A program made the translations under genes and the position numbers. Positions 11,187-20,770 of a DNA stretch of 60,792 nucleotides are shown here, one piece after another; the first letter of the stretch is position 1; each line of letters opens with the position of its first letter. The notes under the pieces were generated by a model that saw only the letters and a program-made list of their open reading frames with translations, did not search any database and was not told the origin of the DNA. The DNA comes from Pseudoalteromonas rubra (GTDB taxonomy: Bacteria; Pseudomonadota; Gammaproteobacteria; Enterobacterales; Alteromonadaceae), in assembly GCF_000967655.1 (NCBI RefSeq), contig NZ_JXYA01000037.1, positions 1-60,792 on the forward strand, read 5' to 3'.

Positions 11187-11298
11187 ACTATTACCTCGGA
11201 TGAACTTAATCCGCCAAGTTTAGCAAATCCCGCATAGTGCCGTCACTTCAGTAAGCAAAAACGCCCGTTCACCCCGAAACAGTTTAATTTAGCAGCAA

Positions 11299-11326
11299 TT
11301 GTTGCGACAATCTCAGGCGATATAAA
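11299..11326 (+). promoter_or_regulatory. Putative sigma70 promoter of the M28 peptidase gene
   Basis: The -35 element TTGTTG (11299-11304), a 16-bp spacer and the -10 element TATAAA (11321-11326) lie 15 bp before the start codon, leaving a very short leader that still holds the AAGGG ribosome binding site. Confidence 0.35.
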
Positions 11327-11341
11327 TTACCAAGGGTTACT

Positions 11342-12775
11342 ATGGATCAGATGATACGCTTTACGCCTTTTAGCAGGCTAAGCAGCGCTGCCAGACACTG
11401 GCTGTTACCACTGTGTGCATTAACCGTCAGTGCGGTTGCACAGGCGCAGGAATTCACGCCAACACAACTCGAAGACGTCGCTAAAGTGCGCACACTGGCG
11501 AGCCAGAGTGATTTAAGCTGGCAGTTACTGGAGTCGCTGACAACAGAGATTGGCCCGCGCCTGCCTGGTACAGAAAATGACAAGTTAACGGTGGCCTGGG
11601 CAGAAAAACACCTTAAGCGCTTGGGTTTTGACAAAGTCTGGCTGGAAGCCGCGACATTCCCTGAATGGCGCCGCTATCACGAATCGGCGAAACTGATCGC
11701 CCCCAGTGAACAGCCTCTGCATATCACCGCGCTGGGCAACAGTATCAGTACACCCGAGCAGGGTCTGCGTGGCGAGGTCGTATTGTTTGAAACATTCGAC
11801 GAACTCAAAGCCGCACCGCCGGGCAGCCTGAAAGGTAAAATTGCTTTTATTAACTACAGAATGAACCGGGATATCGATGGCAACGGCTACGGCCCGGCCG
11901 TTCAGGCACGTAATAAGGGCGCTGTAGAGGCCGCCAAAAAAGGTGCCATTGCCTACATGATGCGCTCGGTCAGTACCGCCCATCACCGCTTTGCCCACAC
12001 CGGCGGCAGTCATTACGATGATCAGGTCACAAAAATTCCAACGACCGCCATTGCAAACCCGGACGCCGATCAAATCGCACGCTTGCTCAAGCATGGTCAC
12101 ACCCCGCAGGTCGAAATCAATATTCAGACCGAAGATCTAGGCGAAGGCACCAGCTTTAACGTGATCGGTGAAATCACCGGCTCGGACTATCCTGACCAAT
12201 ACGTGCTGCTTGGCAGCCATCATGACTCCTGGGATCTGGGCACAGGTGCACTGGACGACGGGGCCGGTATGGCGCTGACCATGGCAGCGGCCAAGCACAT
12301 TGCGTCTGTGACTCGCCCCAAGCGCAGCATCCGGGTAGTGCTGTTTGCCGCCGAGGAGCTGGGATTATGGGGAGCAAAAGCTTACTTTAAACGCCATCAG
12401 GACAATCTGACGCAGATTGTTGCCGCTGCCGAATCCGACTTTGGTGCCGACGTGGTATATGCCTTTGAGTCCAATGTGAACGCCGCTTCTTTGCCACTGG
12501 TACGCGCCATTGCTGAGCAGCTGAAACCGCTAGGTATCAAATATATTGGTGCCAACCGCGCGCGCGGTGGTCCGGATCTGATCCCATTAAATAACCTAAC
12601 CTCTGCGCCGATTTTCGATCTCCATCAGGATGGTACTGACTACTTTGATTATCACCACACGGCCGACGACACGCTGGATAAAGTCGACCCGGATAAACTC
12701 AAGCAAAATACCGCCGCCTATGCCGTCTTTGCGCTGATGGCAGCGAACGGCAAAACCCCAATGCAGGGTAAGTAA
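11342..12775 (+). CDS. Secreted M28-family zinc aminopeptidase / carboxypeptidase
   Basis: This is a 477-residue exported metallopeptidase. The signal peptide runs through ALTVSAVAQAQ (cleavage near residue 36). A PA-like insert (about 130-250) is followed by the M28 catalytic core. The zinc ligands and catalytic residues are visible: GSHHDSWDLGTGALDDGAGM (His and bridging Asp), AAEELGLWGA (catalytic Glu and adjacent Glu ligand), ESDFGAD (Asp ligand) and DYHHTADDTLD (last His ligand). The architecture matches the carboxypeptidase Q-like branch of M28. It should release amino acids from peptides in the periplasm or outside the cell. Substrate specificity cannot be read from the sequence. Confidence 0.88.
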   Translation: MDQMIRFTPFSRLSSAARHWLLPLCALTVSAVAQAQEFTPTQLEDVAKVRTLASQSDLSWQLLESLTTEIGPRLPGTENDKLTVAWAEKHLKRLGFDKVWLEAATFPEWRRYHESAKLIAPSEQPLHITALGNSISTPEQGLRGEVVLFETFDELKAAPPGSLKGKIAFINYRMNRDIDGNGYGPAVQARNKGAVEAAKKGAIAYMMRSVSTAHHRFAHTGGSHYDDQVTKIPTTAIANPDADQIARLLKHGHTPQVEINIQTEDLGEGTSFNVIGEITGSDYPDQYVLLGSHHDSWDLGTGALDDGAGMALTMAAAKHIASVTRPKRSIRVVLFAAEELGLWGAKAYFKRHQDNLTQIVAAAESDFGADVVYAFESNVNAASLPLVRAIAEQLKPLGIKYIGANRARGGPDLIPLNNLTSAPIFDLHQDGTDYFDYHHTADDTLDKVDPDKLKQNTAAYAVFALMAANGKTPMQGK

Positions 12776-12887
12776 TCGTCGCTTTATTGGCGCGACGGAC
12801 TCTGCCAAACCGGCACCAGCCTGACAGGTTTGGTGCCAGTTCCAACCACAGGGAGTGACTTTGAATAAACTCATCGCCGGGCTGTTT

Positions 12888-13646
12888 ATGTCTCATGACA
12901 TCATCAGCCGCTTTCTGATCCGCTTTAAACACGGCCTGATGATAACTTGTTTGCTGGGTATCATCGCGTATTTCTGGCAGCAACAGGTGCAGCAGACGGC
13001 CCAATATCAGCGCCTGTTACTCGACCCGCAAACAGATGATCTGATCTTAATCGATCTCGGACGCTTCGATACAGACAGAGTCTACCAGGCCCAGTTTCGC
13101 ATCACCCAGGTCATTGCTACCAGCGAAGATACGATCACGGTTAAACAAGGACGCTATACCTATGGACGCAAACGAGATATAAAACGCGCCATTCAGTTAG
13201 ACAATCTGATGATCGACAACTATTTCGACCCAGACCCCATTGAGTGGCCAAGAGCCGCACTGACGGATTACTTTGCGCGTAACGCAATCTACGCCATCCA
13301 CCGGCCTAATGATATTTATGTGATGGGCGGCATCGTCAAGCCCAGAGCACTTCCCCGTCTGCACGTGCCGGCGGCGAAATACCAACTTTCACCAGACAAC
13401 CAGCGTGGCATTGCACACTATCAATTGGGTGAACTGCCCGAGGCGCGCAAGGCCTTTGCTGCGGCTGCACATAAGGAGGATCATTGGGGTCAATACAATC
13501 TGGCCACTATGCTGCTTGGGGCCGAAGGTGGCGAGGCCGACCCTGCACAGGCAATAGCCTTGCTGCGCCAGGCCGCCGCACATGGCAATCACAAAGCCCA
13601 GACACTGCTCGATACGCTGTGCCCGGACAATGTAGCCTGTGACTAA
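12888..13646 (+). CDS. Membrane-anchored Sel1/TPR-repeat protein
   Basis: This protein of about 252 residues has one hydrophobic segment near the N terminus (LMITCLLGIIAYFW), a central region of unknown fold, and a C-terminal pair of Sel1-like repeats (GIAHYQLGELPEARKAF, then YNLATML and AIALLRQAAAHGNHKA). It is probably a bitopic inner-membrane protein with a periplasmic repeat domain for protein contacts. Function is unknown. The start is uncertain: the ATG at 12888 is used here, but GGGAG at 12851-12855 is better placed for a TTG at 12861. Its stop overlaps the convergent GGDEF-EAL gene by 4 bp. Confidence 0.65.
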   Translation: MSHDIISRFLIRFKHGLMITCLLGIIAYFWQQQVQQTAQYQRLLLDPQTDDLILIDLGRFDTDRVYQAQFRITQVIATSEDTITVKQGRYTYGRKRDIKRAIQLDNLMIDNYFDPDPIEWPRAALTDYFARNAIYAIHRPNDIYVMGGIVKPRALPRLHVPAAKYQLSPDNQRGIAHYQLGELPEARKAFAAAAHKEDHWGQYNLATMLLGAEGGEADPAQAIALLRQAAAHGNHKAQTLLDTLCPDNVACD

Positions 13647-16279
13647 CGCGCCAGACTGGTTGACTCAGCCGCCGTGTCTGGCAGCGCGTTATAATCGCGG
13701 ATAAAAGCTTCGAATTGCGCTGCGTCACCGGGTTTGGCATGTAAAAAGCCTTGCGTATAATCGCAGCCCAGTTCCTGTAAAAACGCCAGCTGAGCGGGTG
13801 TTTCAACCCCTTCGGCAATCACTGTTAGATGCAGCTGACCAGCCATGGAAATGATAGCACTCACCAGTGCCCTGTCTTCCTCATCGTCTGGCAAATCACG
13901 AATAAAGGCGCGGTCAATTTTCAATTTCGAAAGCGGGAAGCGCTTCAGATAACTCAAAGACGAATACCCGGTGCCAAAATCATCAATCGCCAGACCCACC
14001 CCCATTGCACGCAAAGTCTCCAGCTGACGCTGAATATGGCCCGAGTTATCTGCCAGCACAGTTTCGGTGATCTCCAGTGTCAATGCCTCGGCCGCCAATC
14101 CGGTTTCCTTGAGCACTTTAGCCACCAGACTGGCAATATCCTGGCGCTTAAACTGTGTGCTCGACACATTCACCGACACAAACAAAGACTGACCGGTTTG
14201 TGTGATCCAGGATTTGGCCTGCGCACAGGCCTGATACAATACCCATTCGCCGATGGTGATGATCAGCCCAAGTTCCTCGCAGATGGGCACAAAATCAGCC
14301 GGTGACACTTGCCCAAGCTGAGGGTTGTGCCAACGCAGTAACGCTTCGCACCCCAGCCGCTGCTGACCAACAATGGGCTGATATGCCAGGTAAAGCTCAC
14401 GATTTGTCAGCGCACGATGCAGCGCCCCTTCCAGCGCACTGCGTGCTTTGGCATGTTCGTGCATTGCAGAGGTAAAGAACTGAAAACAATTTCGGCCATG
14501 GTCTTTTGCCTTATACATGGCACTGTCGGCATTTCTGAGCAGCACTTTGCGATCGGCGCCATCATCGGGATAAAAGGTGATCCCCATGCTGCCAGACACA
14601 AATGCTTCATGGCCTTCGAGAAAAAACGGCTCGCTCAGTACATGCAGGACTTTGCTTGCCAGCTTTTCCATGTCGCTGATCTTGGCCATATCTGGTAGCA
14701 GGAGCGCAAACTCATCACCGCCCAGGCGCGCCACCGTGTCTGAATTGCGGGTGCACTCACGGATCCGATTGGCCGCTTCAACGAGCAGCTGATCACCAAT
14801 ATGGTGGCCCAGCGTATCATTTACTGCCTTAAAGCGATCCAGGTCGATAAAACACACCGCCAGACGGGTTTGCTTTTGCTTGGCCTGAGCCAGGGCCAGG
14901 TCAAACTTAGTGTGATAATGATGACGGTTGGCAAGCCCGGTGAGGTTGTCAAAGTTGGCCTGCTGCCACATTAATTGCTCATTGCGCTTACGCGAGGTAA
15001 TGTCGTTGAACAGCGCGACATACATATCGATTTCGCCGGATGCATCAAATACCGCAGAGACCTGCAACCAGCTTGGGTATACTTCGCCGTTTTTACGCTT
15101 GTTCCAGATCTCACCTTCCCAGTGCCCACGCGCACTCAGCGCATCATACAGCTGAGCAAAATAGGCGGCATCATGGCGGCCCGAGTTAAAAATCGACGGC
15201 GTATTTCCCAGTACCTCTTCGGCCGAAAAGCCGGTGATATCGGTGAAAGCCTGGTTAACCATCTGAATTTGATTGTCACGATTAGAGACCAGCACGCCTT
15301 CACTGGTGGTTGCAAATACCGTGCTGGCAAGACGCTGCTCTTTTTCGTCCGCCAAGCGCTTGCTGATGTCCTGAATAAGATAAATCGAGCCGCTCTGTAC
15401 ACCGGCACTGTCCAGCACCGGGGTTTTGCTGATCTCTACATCGCGTTGCTGACCGGCCAGTGTCACCTGGCACTCAATGGGTTCTGCACCAAGTGCCTCA
15501 AGGCAAGGGCAGTCTTCAAGCACAAACGCCATAGGGCGCCCCTGGATAGAACCTAAATCGCGCAGCGCTGCCTGATTGGCCGAAGCCACCACATTGCTTG
15601 AGTTGGTATAGATAAGATAATCGCCAATGGCGTTGAAGATGGCACTGAAGCGGTTTTTCTGCAGATCTGTGCGACGCTTGGCACGGCGCAGGCGCAGCGT
15701 AAACATCACCAGCACCAAAATGGACCCGGCCAGGATCGCTATCACACTGCCAAGCAAAATAAGCTGTACTGTGTTGGCGTCTTTCAGCTCTGCGGTTTGC
15801 AGCGCCACTTGTTGCTCCAGGTTCGACTGATAATGCCATAAGTCTTGCTCCAGACTGCGCTGTGTGCTGATGTCCTGGATCACCGATAACAACAAAGGCT
15901 GGTCTTGTGCACCACGGAACGGCGCCGAATAAACACTCACAGTGCGCACTTCATCATTGGCAAGCTGATGCTGAAAGATAAAGTAGTTACGGCCTTCACT
16001 GAGCGCAGACATGCGCTCCTGCTCAACCTGCTGGGCTGAAAACTGATTGATCTGCTGGATCTGCATGGTTTCCAGCTGTGTTTTGTCATAGCCATAAAAC
16101 TGTGCAGCCGCCTCATTGGCCTGGACGATGTCGCCAGATTTGGGCTCAATGATCAGCATCACCGCACTGTGTTGCTCAAATGCACTCATTGGCAAAGAGG
16201 ACGCCGCCTCGCTGCCCATTGCAAACAATGAGGCCAAAATGGCAATACATGAGCTGGCTACTATGGTTGTTATTTTCAA
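13643..16279 (-). CDS. PAS-GGDEF-EAL cyclic-di-GMP signalling protein with periplasmic PAS domain
   Basis: This protein of about 878 residues has an N-terminal hydrophobic segment, a PAS-like domain (about 35-135) outside the membrane, a second transmembrane helix (about 172-197), two cytoplasmic PAS domains (about 210-310 and 325-440), a GGDEF domain and an EAL domain. The GGDEF motif is intact and the inhibitory site RxxD (RNSD) sits five residues before it. The EAL domain keeps EALLRW, the ITE segment, DDFGTGYSSL and IAEGVET, so both diguanylate cyclase and phosphodiesterase activity are possible. The TTG at 16279 is chosen as start because GGAGGC lies just before it and the protein then begins MKITTIVASS, a good export signal. 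A TTG 15 bp upstream would put the ribosome site inside the gene. The stop overlaps the convergent Sel1 gene by 4 bp. Confidence 0.88.
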   Translation of the reverse strand: MKITTIVASSCIAILASLFAMGSEAASSLPMSAFEQHSAVMLIIEPKSGDIVQANEAAAQFYGYDKTQLETMQIQQINQFSAQQVEQERMSALSEGRNYFIFQHQLANDEVRTVSVYSAPFRGAQDQPLLLSVIQDISTQRSLEQDLWHYQSNLEQQVALQTAELKDANTVQLILLGSVIAILAGSILVLVMFTLRLRRAKRRTDLQKNRFSAIFNAIGDYLIYTNSSNVVASANQAALRDLGSIQGRPMAFVLEDCPCLEALGAEPIECQVTLAGQQRDVEISKTPVLDSAGVQSGSIYLIQDISKRLADEKEQRLASTVFATTSEGVLVSNRDNQIQMVNQAFTDITGFSAEEVLGNTPSIFNSGRHDAAYFAQLYDALSARGHWEGEIWNKRKNGEVYPSWLQVSAVFDASGEIDMYVALFNDITSRKRNEQLMWQQANFDNLTGLANRHHYHTKFDLALAQAKQKQTRLAVCFIDLDRFKAVNDTLGHHIGDQLLVEAANRIRECTRNSDTVARLGGDEFALLLPDMAKISDMEKLASKVLHVLSEPFFLEGHEAFVSGSMGITFYPDDGADRKVLLRNADSAMYKAKDHGRNCFQFFTSAMHEHAKARSALEGALHRALTNRELYLAYQPIVGQQRLGCEALLRWHNPQLGQVSPADFVPICEELGLIITIGEWVLYQACAQAKSWITQTGQSLFVSVNVSSTQFKRQDIASLVAKVLKETGLAAEALTLEITETVLADNSGHIQRQLETLRAMGVGLAIDDFGTGYSSLSYLKRFPLSKLKIDRAFIRDLPDDEEDRALVSAIISMAGQLHLTVIAEGVETPAQLAFLQELGCDYTQGFLHAKPGDAAQFEAFIRDYNALPDTAAESTSLAR

Positions 16280-16530
16280 GCCGCCTCCAAACAAATACTG
16301 CGCAATGCGTCCGACTATAACTGAAAGCCAAAAGCAAAGATATATGAGGACTAAGGACTATTGCGTCGAATCAATTAATTCTACTGTTAGCATAATAGTA
16401 GTTAATAAAGTTGCAATACACACTCAGGGTCACCGGGTAAACCAGACGGGCACGACGAACGTAAATACCTGTTCTACCTCTGGCGACTTGTTATACTAGC
16501 GCCATCAACTCTGAGTAGCCCAAGATAGTG

Positions 16531-18003
16531 ATGAAATATAAAGATTTGAGAGAATTTATTGCCCTGCTGGAAAAACAGGGTGAGCTGGTGCGGGTCAGCC
16601 AGCCCATTTCCACCAAACTGGAAATGACCGAAATTGCCGATCGTACATTGCGCGCCGGGGGACCTGCCATCCTGTTTGAAAACCCCATTGGCTTTGATAT
16701 GCCGGTGCTGGCCAACTTGTTCGGCACCCCCAAACGGGTGGCGATGGGCATGGGCCAGGATGATGTCGGCGAATTACGCGAAGTCGGTAAACTGCTGGCA
16801 TTTTTGAAAGAGCCAGAGCCCCCAAAAGGCATCAAAGAAGCGCTTGGCCAGATCCCGGTATTCAAGCAAGTGCTCAATATGCCAACTAAGGAGCTGAAAA
16901 AAGCCCCCTGCCAGCAAGTGGTATTGCAAGGGGATGAGGTGGATCTCACCCGCCTGCCCATTCAGCATTGCTGGCCCGGTGATGCCGCGCCGTTGATCAC
17001 CTGGGGCCTGACGGTCACCCGAGGACCCCATAAAAAACGTCAGAACCTGGGCATTTATCGTCAGCAGCTACTCGGCAAAAACAAGATCATTATGCGCTGG
17101 TTGTCGCACCGTGGCGGGGCACTGGATTTTCAGGAATGGTGCCAGCAAAACCCGGGCGAACCGTATCCCGTGTCGGTTGCACTCGGCGCCGATCCGGCTA
17201 CCATCCTCGGCGCAGTAACGCCGGTGCCCGATACCCTCAGCGAGTATGCCTTTGCAGGTCTGCTGCGGGGCAGTAAAACCGAGGTGGTAAAGTCTATTTC
17301 TAATGACCTTCAGGTGCCGGCCACTGCAGAGATCATTCTCGAAGGCTACATTCAACCGGGCGAGACAGCACCGGAAGGCCCTTATGGCGATCACACTGGT
17401 TACTATAACGAAGTCGATGACTTCCCGGTCATGACGGTGACCCATATCACACATCGTGAAAATCCCATTTATCACAGCACCTACACCGGCCGACCACCCG
17501 ATGAGCCAGCTATTTTGGGCGTTGCACTGAACGAAGTTTTCGTGCCCATATTGCAAAAGCAATTTCCGGAAATTGTCGATTTCTACCTGCCACCAGAAGG
17601 CTGCTCTTACCGCATGGCGGTGGTGACGATGAAGAAACAATATCCGGGCCATGCCAAACGTGTGATGCTGGGCGTGTGGTCCTTCCTGCGTCAGTTTATG
17701 TACACCAAGTTTGTGATTGTCTGCGATGATGACGTCAATGCCAGAGACTGGAACGATGTGATCTGGGCAATCACTACGCGGATGGATCCCGCCAGAGACA
17801 CCACTATGATAGAAAATACACCGATTGATTACCTCGACTTTGCGTCGCCGGTATCAGGCCTTGGCTCAAAAATGGGGATGGATGCCACCAACAAATGGCC
17901 GGGTGAAACCGACCGTGAGTGGGGCGAGCCCATTGTGATGGATGAGGCAACCAAGCAACGCGTAGATGACATCTGGGACAGCCTCAAAATCATGAAGCCC
18001 TAA
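16531..18003 (+). CDS. ubiD: 4-hydroxy-3-polyprenylbenzoate decarboxylase (prenylated-FMN dependent)
   Basis: This 490-residue protein is collinear with E. coli UbiD, which removes the carboxyl group of octaprenyl-hydroxybenzoate in ubiquinone synthesis using the prenylated FMN made by UbiX. Conserved blocks include [11 protein letters not shown], the cofactor-binding [11 protein letters not shown] and MRWLSHRGG region, [11 protein letters not shown] and [20 protein letters not shown]. The ATG at 16531 directly follows a GTG; the ATG is preferred. fre follows on the same strand after 144 bp, the order also seen in enterobacteria. The gene is divergent from the GGDEF-EAL gene with a gap of about 250 bp. 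Confidence 0.96.
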   Translation: MKYKDLREFIALLEKQGELVRVSQPISTKLEMTEIADRTLRAGGPAILFENPIGFDMPVLANLFGTPKRVAMGMGQDDVGELREVGKLLAFLKEPEPPKGIKEALGQIPVFKQVLNMPTKELKKAPCQQVVLQGDEVDLTRLPIQHCWPGDAAPLITWGLTVTRGPHKKRQNLGIYRQQLLGKNKIIMRWLSHRGGALDFQEWCQQNPGEPYPVSVALGADPATILGAVTPVPDTLSEYAFAGLLRGSKTEVVKSISNDLQVPATAEIILEGYIQPGETAPEGPYGDHTGYYNEVDDFPVMTVTHITHRENPIYHSTYTGRPPDEPAILGVALNEVFVPILQKQFPEIVDFYLPPEGCSYRMAVVTMKKQYPGHAKRVMLGVWSFLRQFMYTKFVIVCDDDVNARDWNDVIWAITTRMDPARDTTMIENTPIDYLDFASPVSGLGSKMGMDATNKWPGETDREWGEPIVMDEATKQRVDDIWDSLKIMKP

Positions 18004-18010
18004 TTAATCT

Positions 18011-18058
18011 GACAGACTTTTTTCTGGCATGTCGCAATGCATCATGCCGGAATCTGTC
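18011..18058. other. Two-tier hairpin between ubiD and fre
   Basis: GACAGA (18011-18016) pairs with TCTGTC (18053-18058), and inside it GGCATG (18026-18031) pairs with CATGCC (18043-18048). No T-run follows, so this is not a clear intrinsic terminator. It starts 7 bp after the ubiD stop and may be a processing or stability structure. Confidence 0.4.
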
Positions 18059-18147
18059 TGTCTCGGTGTGAAAGCGGTTACAGGGTAAACGTGAGTGTGC
18101 TAAAGTGCACACACTTTCACCACCGTGCTTATTTTCTAAGGTAAAAA

Positions 18148-18861
18148 ATGCAAGTACTTAAAGCCACCGTGGCCGAGATTTCGCCACTGACTGAATACGT
18201 ATCTAAAGTTGTCTTAACACCGGAGCAGGATGCCGAATTTGCCGCTGGCCATTACCTGCAATTAGTACTGGGTGAAAAAGACAAACGCGCCTTCTCTATC
18301 GCCAGCAGCCCGTCAAAGAAAAACGCCCTGGAGCTGCATATTGGTGCCTCGGGTGCCGATTCTTACGCGATGCAGGCGCTGGATCATTTAAAAGCGGCGC
18401 ACACCAGCCAGACTCAGGTAGACCTGGAAGTGGGTTTGGGTGTCTCTCAGGTTCGTCCTGAGCAGGCAAGACCGCTGGTTTTGCTGGCGGGCGGTACCGG
18501 ATTTTCTTACGTCAAATCCATGGCCGACCACCTCGCTGAAATTAACTACGATCAGCCGGTACTGTTTTACTGGGGTGTTAAAGAAGAATCTGCTTTGTAT
18601 GCCAAAGCGGAAATGGAAGCCTGGGCAAACAGCAGAGCCAACTTCCAGTTTATTCCTGTGGTAGAACATGCCTCAGAGGCCTGGATGGGCCATACCGGTT
18701 ACGTGCACCAGGCGGTGATGAAAGACATTGTGTCTTTGGAGCCATACAGTGTTTACATGGCGGGTCGCTTTGACATGATTGGCATTGTGCGTGATGACTT
18801 CATCACCCACGGCGCCCAGCGCGAATTTATGTTCGCGGATGCATTTGCATTTATCAAGTAA
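18148..18861 (+). CDS. fre: NAD(P)H-flavin reductase
   Basis: This 237-residue member of the Fre/LuxG branch of the ferredoxin-NADP reductase family has the flavin-binding motif RAFSIAS near residue 50, the nicotinamide-binding motif LLAGGTGFSYVKSM near residue 113, and the C-terminal FADAFAFIK characteristic of Fre. It transfers electrons from NAD(P)H to free flavins and so supplies reduced FMN in the cytoplasm. Its place after ubiD may reflect a shared need for reduced flavin, since UbiX makes the UbiD cofactor from FMN; that link is inference. Confidence 0.93.
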   Translation: MQVLKATVAEISPLTEYVSKVVLTPEQDAEFAAGHYLQLVLGEKDKRAFSIASSPSKKNALELHIGASGADSYAMQALDHLKAAHTSQTQVDLEVGLGVSQVRPEQARPLVLLAGGTGFSYVKSMADHLAEINYDQPVLFYWGVKEESALYAKAEMEAWANSRANFQFIPVVEHASEAWMGHTGYVHQAVMKDIVSLEPYSVYMAGRFDMIGIVRDDFITHGAQREFMFADAFAFIK

Positions 18862-18869
18862 TGCACTGT

Positions 18870-18895
18870 GATGCGCGGTTGCCAGATCGCGCATC
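18870..18895. other. Hairpin downstream of fre
   Basis: The perfect 8-bp stem GATGCGCG/CGCGCATC (18870-18877 and 18888-18895) has a 10-base loop. It starts 9 bp after the fre stop. The following AATTCATAAA is AT-rich but has no T-run, so termination activity is uncertain. A good -10 hexamer TATAAT for the next gene lies at 18920-18925. Confidence 0.4.
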
Positions 18896-18990
18896 AATTC
18901 ATAAAACCAATCGCTGCGATATAATTAATCCATTTTAAAAATCAATTGCCTTGATCCATACTGACTCTGTTACTTAACAGGAGAATTCAT

Positions 18991-19401
18991 ATGGCTAAAC
19001 AATTTATCGCAGACATCATGTCGACCCAGTTTCCGCTGATCACACCCGAGACCGAAATCACCGACGCCATTGCTCAGCTCGAAAAGTTCGCCCTCTTCGG
19101 CGCACCGGTGCAAAATAGCGAAGGTAAACTGGTGGGCTTTATTTCTGAGCAACAATTACTGACGCCGTTACTGCAAAGCAGTTACTTTTGTGATGGTGCC
19201 ACTGCGGTTGGTCAGCTCATGCGCACAGAGACTCTGTCGGTCAGTCAAACCACGACTGTGGTCGACCTGGCCACACAGATGCAACAGGACAAGCCTAAAA
19301 TTTATCCGGTCATCGAAAATGACAAGGTAATTGCAGTTGTAACCCGCAGCCAGGTGCTCAGTGCACTGAAAGAGAATTACTTAAGCTGCTCAGCACACTG
19401 A
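18991..19401 (+). CDS. CBS-pair domain protein
   Basis: This 136-residue protein consists only of two CBS motifs (about 8-60 and 72-130), a Bateman module. The first includes IMSTQFPLITPETEITDA and GAPVQNSEGKLVGFIS; the second includes LMRTETLSVSQTTTV and YPVIENDKVIAVVTR. Such modules bind adenosine nucleotides and usually regulate a partner. No catalytic domain is attached, so it may be a free-standing sensor. AGGAG precedes the ATG at a good distance and a perfect TATAAT lies at 18920-18925. The last codons are part of a perfect hairpin. The convergent neighbour is adenosine deaminase; a shared link to adenine nucleotides is possible but unproven. Confidence 0.82.
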   Translation: MAKQFIADIMSTQFPLITPETEITDAIAQLEKFALFGAPVQNSEGKLVGFISEQQLLTPLLQSSYFCDGATAVGQLMRTETLSVSQTTTVVDLATQMQQDKPKIYPVIENDKVIAVVTRSQVLSALKENYLSCSAH

Positions 19402-19410
19402 GCAGCTTAA
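19381..19410. terminator. Perfect hairpin at the CBS/add convergent junction
   Basis: TTAAGCTGCTCAG (19381-19393) and CTGAGCAGCTTAA (19398-19410) form a 13-bp perfect stem with a CACA loop. The stem includes the last codons and stop of the CBS gene. There is no T-run on either side, so it may act as a bidirectional Rho-assisted or 3'-end-protecting structure, not as a standard intrinsic terminator. Confidence 0.6.
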
Positions 19411-19419
19411 CGCGCAGGG

Positions 19420-20415
19420 TTAGGCGTATTTTTGCAACAGCGCCTGCTTGTCTGAATCACTTAAGAAGGCAATTTCAATCGCATTCTTTTGCGCCTGAAG
19501 AATATCTGACTCACTGAGGCCCGCCAGTGGCGCCGCTTTTTCAAACTCGTTGTCCAGCTCGACCCCTTGTACCGCCGGATCATCGGTGTTGATTGTGGCC
19601 AGAATACCGTGGTCCAGGAACTGTTTAAGCGGGTGTGTTTCTATGCTTGCCACTGTGCTGGTCTGTAAGTTGCTGGTCAGGCAAGATTCAATACCAATGC
19701 GATTATCGCGCAGATAATCCATCAGTTTAGGATCTTCGATGGCTTTTACGCCATGGCCAATGCGCGTTGCGCCGAGCTCGTTGATCGCCTGCCAGATGCT
19801 GCTGGCACCTTCCGCTTCTCCGGCATGGATAGTGGCACCCAGATACGCATCGCGTACTTGCTTGAAGTGATCGATAAACAAAGCACCCGGGAAGCCGATT
19901 TCATCCCCGGCCAAATCGACCGCTACCAAATCGTTTTTAAACGCCAGCAAGGCATCCAGTTCATACTGGCATTTTTCAACGCCAAAGGTGCGCGACATAA
20001 TGCCAATCAGATTCACCTGGATATCCAGCCCGCGCGTTGCGGCTTTGATCCCGTCGACCACGGCTTCCACCACGCCCTGCGGATGCAGGTTATGGGTTTT
20101 GGCCATGTAATACGGGCTAAAACGCAGCTCAGTGTAATCCATGTTTTGCGCCATGGCGTCTTCGACATTTTCTACGGCAATACGGCGACAGGCATCATAA
20201 TCTCCCAATACCTTAACGCCCCAGTCCAGCTTTGCCAGAAAGGCCATCAGGTTAGGTGCATTGTCAATGACCTGGACGTGAGGCCTCAGACCTTCTACAT
20301 CCAGCGCAGGCAATGGCATATTAAACTTCTGACCGAGGTCCAGTATGGTCTCAGCACGGACGTTACCGTCTAAGTGGCGATGTAAATCAAGTAAAGGTAG
20401 TTTGGTATTGATCAT
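19420..20415 (-). CDS. add: Adenosine deaminase
   Basis: This 331-residue zinc-dependent amidohydrolase has the metal-binding [10 protein letters not shown] near the N terminus, IHAGEAEG (His and catalytic Glu) near residue 197, RIGHGV near 218, SNLQT and the NTDDPAVQG metal Asp pair near 276. These are the standard adenosine deaminase motifs, and the length matches E. coli Add (333). It converts adenosine and deoxyadenosine to inosine in purine salvage. It is monocistronic here, convergent with the CBS gene and following the heme operon terminator. Confidence 0.95.
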   Translation of the reverse strand: MINTKLPLLDLHRHLDGNVRAETILDLGQKFNMPLPALDVEGLRPHVQVIDNAPNLMAFLAKLDWGVKVLGDYDACRRIAVENVEDAMAQNMDYTELRFSPYYMAKTHNLHPQGVVEAVVDGIKAATRGLDIQVNLIGIMSRTFGVEKCQYELDALLAFKNDLVAVDLAGDEIGFPGALFIDHFKQVRDAYLGATIHAGEAEGASSIWQAINELGATRIGHGVKAIEDPKLMDYLRDNRIGIESCLTSNLQTSTVASIETHPLKQFLDHGILATINTDDPAVQGVELDNEFEKAAPLAGLSESDILQAQKNAIEIAFLSDSDKQALLQKYA

Positions 20416-20552
20416 AGGACACCCGGATTGCAGATAAAATTTTTCAGATCATACGCAGCCTAAGTGTAGATTCAAGGACAAATATCCGCAAAGTGACAAA
20501 TTAAACCCAGGCACCCCCAATGCGAGCACAACTTGTAGGGGAAAATTGGCAC

Positions 20553-20580
20553 AAAAAAACCGGTCGGGCGACCGGTTTTT
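20553..20580 (-). terminator. Intrinsic terminator of the hem operon
   Basis: The stem CCGGTC/GACCGG (20560-20565 and 20570-20575) with loop GGGC has seven A residues on the left and five T residues on the right, so it can act in both directions. On the minus strand, where hemY is transcribed, a run of seven T follows the stem. The fold-back repeat at 20581-20754 separates it from the hemY stop codon. Confidence 0.85.
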
Positions 20581-20754
20581 ATACCAATTTGCTTAATTAA
20601 GTGTTCTATTTTGAGGCGAGAAAATATGTTCGATAACAAGGCAAAAATTTGTGAACCTATGTCTAAGGTATGAGGTTCTAAATGAGAAATTTTTAACACA
20701 GTTAGCGTCATATTTGCTCCGTCAAATTGAACAGGTATTAAGTGAAATTGGTAT
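20581..20754. repeat. Fold-back inverted repeat, MITE-like element
   Basis: This stretch of 174 bp is one long imperfect inverted repeat. The left end ATACCAATTTGCTTAAT runs on to TGTTC at 20606. The right end, read on the other strand, is ATACCAATTTCACTTAAT and also ends in TGTTC, spanning 20754 back to 20729. Further in, the arms keep matching in blocks: TTTGAGG against TTTGACG, AAATATG, CG-TAAC, AAAAATTT and GAACCT (20651-20656 against AGGTTC at 20671-20676). It has no convincing coding capacity. Left arm, right arm and central loop together resemble a non-autonomous miniature transposable element that folds back on itself. It lies in the 355-bp gap between add and hemY, inside the 3' untranslated region of the hem operon. 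The rest of that gap (20416-20552) shows nothing recognisable. Confidence 0.7.
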
Positions 20755-20770
20755 TATAAATCTCTTAAGG

